From: Lacticaseibacillus thailandensis DSM 22698 = JCM 13996
GTDB lineage: Bacteria > Bacillota > Bacilli > Lactobacillales > Lactobacillaceae
NCBI RefSeq assembly: GCF_001312865.1
Contig: NZ_BBER01000004.1
Location: 124,001-188,000, forward strand
DNA: 64,000 nt
Reading direction: 5' to 3'
Shown here: piece by piece, positions 58,256 to 64,000 of the stretch
Layout: each line of letters starts with the position of its first letter
Numbering within the stretch: the first letter of the stretch is position 1
Notes under the pieces: model-generated
Told to the model about the DNA's origin: nothing
Databases searched by the model: none
What the model saw: only the letters and a program-made list of their open reading frames with translations
Position numbers and translations under genes: made by a program

Positions 58256-59743
58256 CTACTTCAGCGCGTTCAGTACATAATCAATGTTAGCCAAAACTTG
58301 CTTGCGGCCAATCAGTTCTAGCGTTTCTGGTAACTGCGGACCATGCATTACGCGCGTCGTGGCAATACGGATTGGCATGTACAGCTTACGACCATTGGCA
58401 CCAGTCTCAGCCCGGACTTCCTGGGTTGCCCGCTTAATGTTCAACGCGGAGAACGGCTTCATGGTCTTGGCCTTAGCCTGGAACGCCTTGATGACGGGAA
58501 TTGCTAGCTCGTCGGCCAGCTCAGCCCGATCATCATCGTTCAGTTCAGCTGGCTGGCTGAAGAACAAGTCGGCATCATCAACGATTTGCGCGGTGTAGCT
58601 CATCTGGTCGCGATAAATGTTGACCACCTGACGGACCCACTCAATCTGTTCCTTATCGGGATCGGTATCCACTTTGCCCGCGCGGATCAAGTTGTCCATC
58701 GCCAAGCCGGCAATATCGTTCATGTCGGTCTTCTTGACGTACTGATTGTTGACCCACTCTAGCTTCTTCTGGTCAAACTTGGCCGGACTCTTACTCAAAC
58801 GGTTCGGATCAAACTGCTTGATGAACTGCTTCTTGGAGAAGAGTTCGCTCTCACCTTTTGGCGACCAGCCCAACAGCGCGATAAAGTTGAACATGGCCTG
58901 GGGCAGGTAGCCCAGTTCCTTGTATTGTTCGATGAACTGCAAAATGGTCTCGTCACGCTTGGACAGCTTCTTACCGGTGGCGCTGTTGATGATCAGCGTC
59001 ATGTGGCCAAAGACGGGGTGCTCCCAACCAAAGGCGTCGTAAATTGCCATCTGCTTAGGCGTGTTGGCGATATGGTCGTCACCGCGCAGCACGTGGGTGA
59101 TCTGCATCAAGTGGTCATCAACAACCACGGCAAAGTTGTAGGTCGGCATACCGTCACGCTTCTGAATGACAAAGTCGCCCCCGATGGAGTTGGAGTCAAT
59201 ACTAATGTCACCCTTGACGATGTCGTTCCACTCGTAGGTGTGATTTTCAGGAATGTGGAAGCGAATAACGGGCTCAAGCCCCTTCGCCTTCGCGGCAGCA
59301 ATGGCGGCCTGCTTTTCGTCCTCACTCATGCCGGCATACTCGTAGACGTAGTGCGGCATTTCGCCGTTGGCCTTTTGCTGTGCACGTTCGGCTTCTAGCT
59401 CTTCCTCAGTCTTATATGATTCGTAAGCCAGACCCTTGTCCACCAATTCTTGAATCAATGGTGCGTAGATGTCGCGGCGTTCAGATTGACGGTACGGGCC
59501 AAAGTCGCCGCCCTTGTCGGGACCTTCATCCCAGTCAATACCTAACCAGTGGAGGTTATCCATCTGGCTCTTTTCGCCGTCGGCAACGTTCCGCTTGGTG
59601 TCAGTGTCTTCAATCCGTAAAACCAAGGTGCCGTTGTTGTGACGTGCAAACAAATAGTTGAATAAAGCCGTACGGGCATTCCCAATGTGAAGATGTCCGG
59701 TTGGGCTCGGTGCGTAGCGCACACGTACTGGTCGCTCTGCCAA
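58256..59743 (-). CDS. gltX: Glutamyl-tRNA synthetase
   Basis: 495 residues, intact. TTG start at 59743, eight bases after AGGAGG. HIGH-like [32 protein letters not shown], and KMSKS-like [12 protein letters not shown]-terminal anticodon domain from about 330. Probably non-discriminating, charging both tRNA-Glu and tRNA-Gln as in most Firmicutes; no glnS was seen. Confidence 0.97.
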   Translation of the reverse strand: MAERPVRVRYAPSPTGHLHIGNARTALFNYLFARHNNGTLVLRIEDTDTKRNVADGEKSQMDNLHWLGIDWDEGPDKGGDFGPYRQSERRDIYAPLIQELVDKGLAYESYKTEEELEAERAQQKANGEMPHYVYEYAGMSEDEKQAAIAAAKAKGLEPVIRFHIPENHTYEWNDIVKGDISIDSNSIGGDFVIQKRDGMPTYNFAVVVDDHLMQITHVLRGDDHIANTPKQMAIYDAFGWEHPVFGHMTLIINSATGKKLSKRDETILQFIEQYKELGYLPQAMFNFIALLGWSPKGESELFSKKQFIKQFDPNRLSKSPAKFDQKKLEWVNNQYVKKTDMNDIAGLAMDNLIRAGKVDTDPDKEQIEWVRQVVNIYRDQMSYTAQIVDDADLFFSQPAELNDDDRAELADELAIPVIKAFQAKAKTMKPFSALNIKRATQEVRAETGANGRKLYMPIRIATTRVMHGPQLPETLELIGRKQVLANIDYVLNALK

Positions 59744-59834
59744 TATTCTGCCTCCTAATGACTACTAATACTCAAAATTCCGATAATAAGTGTAACATAC
59801 TTGGGACCAGAGCGGAGCCCCGCGGGTAAAAGCG

Positions 59835-60567
59835 TTACACCAACGCCTGCACCAGGTAATACAGCCCACTGATGCCGATGAAGGTGTACACAATTTGCCG
59901 TACGCGCGTCAAGTTCAGTTGGTCAACCACACGATTAGCCACGATGGTGCCAATAACCGCGCCCAGCATCCCCACCGCCACAAAGCCTAAGTGGTGGAGT
60001 TGCAAGATGCCCTGACTAAACCGCAATGAGGTCACGTACACGGTGTCCAACATGAAAAACGTCTGGATACTGGCCAAGTACTCCGTCGTGCTGCGGCTTT
60101 CCGTCAAAAAGTAGAGGGCCATCAACGGACCACCAATACCAAACAAGCCGTTGAAGAAACCCGACACGATCATGAACACCACCGCTACCGGCCACACGAT
60201 ATGCCGCGGCGCGTGCCCCCGGTACTGCATGAGTACCTGTAGGTGGCAATCGTAATCAGCAAGCCACCCAGTAAACCTTTGAGCAAAGTTGTGGCCAATG
60301 CTGGCCCAGGTGGACCGCCACGGTGGCAACCACCGAATAAACCACAAAGGGCACGATAATGTGCAGCCAGTGGATTCCCCGCCGGTACCGCCACACCAAC
60401 GCGGCGTTGGGCCCGGACATCGTTAACGTCAATACCCCGGCGCCTTGCGGAATAGGCAACACGAACGGCAAGAACGTCATTAACACGATACCAGAACCAA
60501 AGCCCGTAATACCTTGAACCAGGCCGGCAAAGAAACCTGGTATCACGTACAATAATGTTCCTAGCAC
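59835..60567 (-). CDS. TSUP/TauE-SafE family permease (two frameshifts)
   Basis: About 245 residues, eight membrane segments. Two family repeats: IPGFFAGLVQGITGFGSGIV near the N terminus and MIVSGFFNGLFGIGGPLMAL in the second half (G-GIGGP motif). Bases missing near 60304 and 60233 restore VHLGPALATTLLKGLLGG and ITIATYRYLMQYRGHAPRH. Exports or imports sulfur-containing or organic anions in other bacteria; substrate unknown. GTG start at 60567 with weak GGAG. Confidence 0.85.
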
Positions 60568-60599
60568 CCGTCCCCAACTCCATTCATGTACAAAGTTAA

Positions 60600-61870
60600 C
60601 TAAGCCTTGTCGGCACGGCCGCGACGCCCACGCCGCTTACGCGCTGGCTTGGCCGATGCCGCCGCTTGCTCCTGGCGGTTCGCGCTCTGCGGCTCATTTT
60701 GTGGCCGGTTGCTTCGGCCGATGGATCCGGGGCAGCCTCAGTAGAAGCATCTTTGCCTAACGGATTGACACTGTGAGCCGGCCGGGCGAAAATCATGCGC
60801 CCAGCGTTGGTCTGAATCGCGCTCGTCACGATAACACGTAGATTTTGATCCATGTAGTACTGGCCATCCTCGACAACGACCATCGTTCCTTCCGGCATGT
60901 ACGCGACCCCTTGCTGGCGTTCGGTCCCAGCCTTCACGATGTGGACCGTCATTTCTTCGCCCGGAATGACTTCCGGTTTCAGCGCGGTGGCCAGCTCATT
61001 AATGTTGAGAATCGGCACGTTTTGGAACTCGCTCACCTTGCCCAGGTTGTAATCGTTCGACACCACGACCGCATCCATTTCCTTGGCCAGCTTCAACAGT
61101 TTGCCGTCCACTTCGCGGGAGCCCTCAAAATCAGAGTCCGTCATCTCGATCCGAATATTCTTATCCTTTTGCATTTGGTTGAGAATATCCAGCCCACGAC
61201 GACCACGTTCACGTTTCAAACTATCCGCCGAATCGCTGATTAGTTGCAGTTCATGTAACACAAAGTTGGGTACCAGCAGCGTTCCTTCAATGAACCCCGT
61301 CTTGGCTAAGGCCTGAATCCGGCCATCGATGATGACACTAGTGTCGAGAATCTTGTACTGGTGAAACGCGACCCCCTCAACATCATCGGCCTCCGTGACG
61401 TCCGGCTTGGACTTGGCGTCATTGTTATTGCGCCGCATGGTCATTAACAACCGGCGCCACTCATGCCGCCGGGTGGTACCCACACGAAAACCCAGATACC
61501 CAAAAACGATCATCAAGATGATTGGTGGCACGGTGGACAAGAAGCCGTTTGGTAGCCGGAAAAAGATCAGTTGGGAAATGAGCGTCGCCAGAATCAAGCC
61601 AACAATGGTCGACAAACTGCCAAAGAGAATGTAAGTTGGGGACTTATCGCTCAAAAACTGGTCGGCCCGGGCAATCATCCGTAATATAACACCTGCCAAC
61701 ATGAACGCCAGAACGATAAAGAATAAGGCACCAATAATTGCATTAACCACAAAATTATTAAATAATTCGTTCTGACCCATGCCCACGAGGGTCCAGATCC
61801 TCGGCATTACGGCCACACCAGCCGGAATCCCGAGTACCGCAAAAATTGCCGTAATAATTCGCTTTTGCAT
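60600..61870 (-). CDS. YacL-like membrane PIN/TRAM-domain protein (probable frameshift near 3' end)
   Basis: Four membrane segments (residues 8-130), then a PIN nuclease-like domain (KILDTSVIIDGRIQALAKTG, ELQLISDSADSLKRERGRRG, AVVVSNDYNLGKVSEFQN) and a TRAM RNA-binding domain (GEEMTVHIVKAGTERQQGVAYM). ATG at 61870 behind GGAGGAGG. The open frame ends at 60596 with an odd tail; adding one base near 60705 gives a basic Gln/Ala/Arg tail ending KRRGRRGRADKA at 60600, which is more plausible. Sits between gltX and radA as usual. Confidence 0.9.
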
Positions 61871-62122
61871 ATACTTTCCTCCTCCATATTAGATTTACAC
61901 GTACACACGTGCATCAGGTAGCAATAACGTGCCCGCTACCTTACCGCTTATTTTAGTCCTTATCGTCGATACAGGCGACCATATGGACCAAAGAAAGCGC
62001 AATTTTAAAATTATGATTGTTGACAGCCGCCGCCTCACCCCCTACGCCATTAGCCAAAAAGGGGGGTGCTTAGCTCCAGGAATATTTCCCGGGCAATAAT
62101 CACCCCCATGGTCGCACTGGTA
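61871..62122. other. Intergenic region between yacL and radA
   Basis: 252 bases without a gene. On the minus strand a TAAAAT box lies at about 61951-61956 but lacks a -35 box; a short palindrome TTTTAAAA occurs at 62007-62012. No terminator of radA stands out. Confidence 0.35.
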
Positions 62123-63514
62123 TTAATTATGGTTGTGCCCAAACACCCTCTGTAGGGCTTCGCTGACACTAGTGACCCCCACCACGTCAATATCGTGCGG
62201 CACGTCCCAGCCATGCAGGTTGTTGCGTGGCACAAAGATGCGCTTAAAGCCCAACTTGGCGGCCTCTTTGACCCGATCCTCAATGCGGTTAACGCGCCTA
62301 ACTTCACCAGTCAGGCCAATTTCCCCAACAAAGGCATCGGTGGCCGGAATCTCCACGTCTCGATACGAGCTGACGATGGCCATGGCAATGGCCAGGTCAA
62401 TGGCGGGTTCGTCTAAGCGGACACCACCCGTGGCTTTAAGGTACGCATCCTGATTTTGCAACATAACGTCGGCGCGCTTTTCCAGCACCGCCATAATCAA
62501 GCTGGCTTTATTGCGGTCAACACCGCTACTAGTCCGCTTGGCATTACCAAACAGGGTCGGCGTAATCAAGGCCTGAATTTCCACCAGGATCGGCCGGGTA
62601 CCTTCCATCGAGACCACCACCGCCGAGCCCGTGGCGCCTTGCATCCGTTCCTCCAAAAAGATTTCGGATGGGTTCGACACTTCCTGCAGACCGTCGCTAT
62701 GCATCTCGAAGATACCAATTTCGTTGGTGCTTCCAAAGCGGTTCTTCACCGAGCGTAGGATCCGGTAGGTGTGGTGCATGTCCCCCTCAAAGTAGAGCAC
62801 CGTGTCCACCATGTGTTCGAGCATCTTGGGTCCCGCAATGGCACCCTCTTTGGTCACGTGCCCGACCACAAAAATAGTTATACCTTGGCTCTTGGCGATG
62901 CGCATCAGTTCACTAGTCACCTCGCGAATCTGACTCACCGAACCAACCGCCGAGTTCATGTCGGGCACGTTCATGGTCTGCACGGAGTCGATGACCACAA
63001 AGTCGGGGTGCATGTCGTCAATGGCCTGCCGAATCGCAGGCATGTCGGTTTCAGGGTACAAGTACATCCCCGAATCCGCCATGCCCAAACGGTCGGCCCG
63101 CAACTTAATTTGGCTGGCACTTTCCTCCCCAGAAACGTATAGCACCGTGCCGTGCTTGGCCGCTAACTGGCCCGAAACCTGGAGTAACAGTGTAGACTTC
63201 CCAATACCGGGGTCCCCACCAATCAGGATCAAGGACCCAGGGACGATCCCGCCACCAAGTACCCGGTTCAGTTCTTGGAGGTTAGTAGTGATTCGCCGTT
63301 CCTTGGTTGCCGTCACGGCGTTCATCCTTTGCGGCCGCACCTGGTTTCCCGTCGCTGTCTGCCGGGGCTGACTCTTGGTGCTGGTGCTAGCGGTTGGGGT
63401 GACGGTTTCTTCAATCAAGGTGTTCCAACCACCACAATCAGGGCAACGGCCCACGTAAGACGCGGACACATAGCCACAATTTTGACATACATACCTAGTT
63501 CTGGCCTTGGCCAT
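62123..63514 (-). CDS. radA: DNA repair protein RadA
   Basis: 463 residues, intact; ATG at 63514. C4 zinc finger (Cys10, 13, 24, 27), RecA-like core with Walker [17 protein letters not shown] and Walker [10 protein letters not shown], the RadA-specific KNRFG motif ([16 protein letters not shown]), and a C-terminal Lon-like domain ([23 protein letters not shown]). Promotes branch migration in recombination and in transformation. Confidence 0.97.
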   Translation of the reverse strand: MAKARTRYVCQNCGYVSASYVGRCPDCGGWNTLIEETVTPTASTSTKSQPRQTATGNQVRPQRMNAVTATKERRITTNLQELNRVLGGGIVPGSLILIGGDPGIGKSTLLLQVSGQLAAKHGTVLYVSGEESASQIKLRADRLGMADSGMYLYPETDMPAIRQAIDDMHPDFVVIDSVQTMNVPDMNSAVGSVSQIREVTSELMRIAKSQGITIFVVGHVTKEGAIAGPKMLEHMVDTVLYFEGDMHHTYRILRSVKNRFGSTNEIGIFEMHSDGLQEVSNPSEIFLEERMQGATGSAVVVSMEGTRPILVEIQALITPTLFGNAKRTSSGVDRNKASLIMAVLEKRADVMLQNQDAYLKATGGVRLDEPAIDLAIAMAIVSSYRDVEIPATDAFVGEIGLTGEVRRVNRIEDRVKEAAKLGFKRIFVPRNNLHGWDVPHDIDVVGVTSVSEALQRVFGHNHN

Positions 63515-63553
63515 TATTCATCCCCACTTTCAACACCCAAAAACTGCTTGATG

Positions 63554-64000
63554 CTACTTACCGGTTGAACCAAACCCACCATTTCGCTGTTGGAGGCCGC
63601 CCTGGTCACCATCAGCCGTCAGGAACGGCATGAAGATGCCTTGGCCAATACGTTCACCCTTCTTGATCACCTTGGTCCGCGGCCCGAGGTTAACCAGCTG
63701 AAAGAAGATTTCGCCTTCGTTGTCCGGATTATTGTAGTAATCGGCATCAACGACCCCAATCCCGTTCGGCAGGATGAGGCCGCGCTTCAACGGGTTACTG
63801 CTCCGGTTAGCGAGGACAAACACCTCGTCGGGTTGCATAAAGACTTTGATGCCCGTCGGCACTAGTTGTGGCCGCAGCACATCGCTGGCCCGCTGGAAGT
63901 CATTATCGGTCAGCGGGTGCTCGTTGCGAATGAGGCGGAAGAGCCGAATAAAGTCGTAGCGCCAGATACTTTTGAGGACAAAGTCTTCGCGGGCAAAGAA
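63554..64000 (-). CDS. dut: dUTP diphosphatase, 3' part
   Basis: The 5' end lies beyond the right edge; 148 residues are visible. Lactobacillar dUTPase with an inserted region (SIWRYDFIRLFRLIRNEHPL) between motifs. Motif pieces: LVPTGIKVFMQPDEVFVLANRSSNP, LPNGIGVVDADYYNNPDNEGEIF (uracil pocket), KKGERIGQGIFMPFL and the C-terminal RNGGFGSTGK arm that closes over substrate. The stop is 40 bases upstream of the radA start, and the two probably form one operon. Confidence 0.93.
   Translation of the reverse strand, partial: FFAREDFVLKSIWRYDFIRLFRLIRNEHPLTDNDFQRASDVLRPQLVPTGIKVFMQPDEVFVLANRSSNPLKRGLILPNGIGVVDADYYNNPDNEGEIFFQLVNLGPRTKVIKKGERIGQGIFMPFLTADGDQGGLQQRNGGFGSTGK

Overview
This window looks like chromosomal DNA from a G+C-rich member of the Lactobacillaceae. 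The evidence is Gram-positive ribosome-binding sites on nearly every gene, a class 1A dihydroorotate dehydrogenase, a PyrR-type leader, an ftsEX-prfB-secA-hpf-comFC-comFA block, a dut-radA-yacL-gltX-cysS-mrnC-rlmB-sigH-rpmG-secE-nusG-rplK-rplA backbone, and HPr-dependent PTS genes. The genus cannot be fixed from the sequence alone. I saw no rRNA or tRNA genes, CRISPR array, insertion sequence or prophage.

Layout. 1-0.8 kb: two tandem small membrane proteins, one with a SHOCT domain. 1.0-2.3 kb: rplK-rplA with two look-alike RNA elements that fit L1 binding sites. 2.4-6.4 kb: two divergent pyrimidine units, an MFS transporter with pyrD (minus) and pyrF-pyrE (plus), each preceded by a PyrR-like hairpin. 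6.5-10.9 kb: a six-gene plus-strand operon (unknown protein, DUF2974 hydrolase, DUF969, DUF979, pyroglutamyl peptidase, DUF898). 10.9-16 kb: N-acetylmuramic acid uptake and catabolism (murP with fused IIA, murQ, mupG, murR). 16-25.8 kb: threonine aldolase, pst-phoU phosphate operon, phoPR and a PDZ membrane protein. 26-34.9 kb: ftsX, ftsE, prfB, secA, hpf, comFC, comFA, yigZ. 35-36.6 kb: nusG, secE, rpmG, sigH. 36.8-45 kb: a CynX-like MFS gene and three tandem fused binding-protein/permease genes with two ATPases for polar amino acids. 45-51 kb: a MarR/hydrolase/tautomerase unit, a DUF2075 ATPase, a purine permease, bioY and nnrD. 51-64 kb: ackA, then rlmB, mrnC, cysS, a Nudix gene, a large membrane protein, gltX, a TSUP permease, yacL, radA and the 3' part of dut.

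Most housekeeping genes run on the minus strand in the order dut to rplA, as in the ancestral sigH-secE-nusG-rplK region, but with large blocks inserted. nusG and rplK, usually neighbours, are 33 kb apart.

About 35 reading frames are interrupted by single-base indels. These include genes expected to be essential (rplA, secA, cysS, prfB). Two classes dominate: loss of one base, mostly G or C in a short run, and one extra base in A/T runs of seven or eight. In nearly every case restoring one base restores a full-length family member, so I annotate them as single genes with probable sequence errors, not pseudogenes. The one recoding site I believe is real is the CTTTGAC site of prfB. Coordinates of affected genes span both frames.
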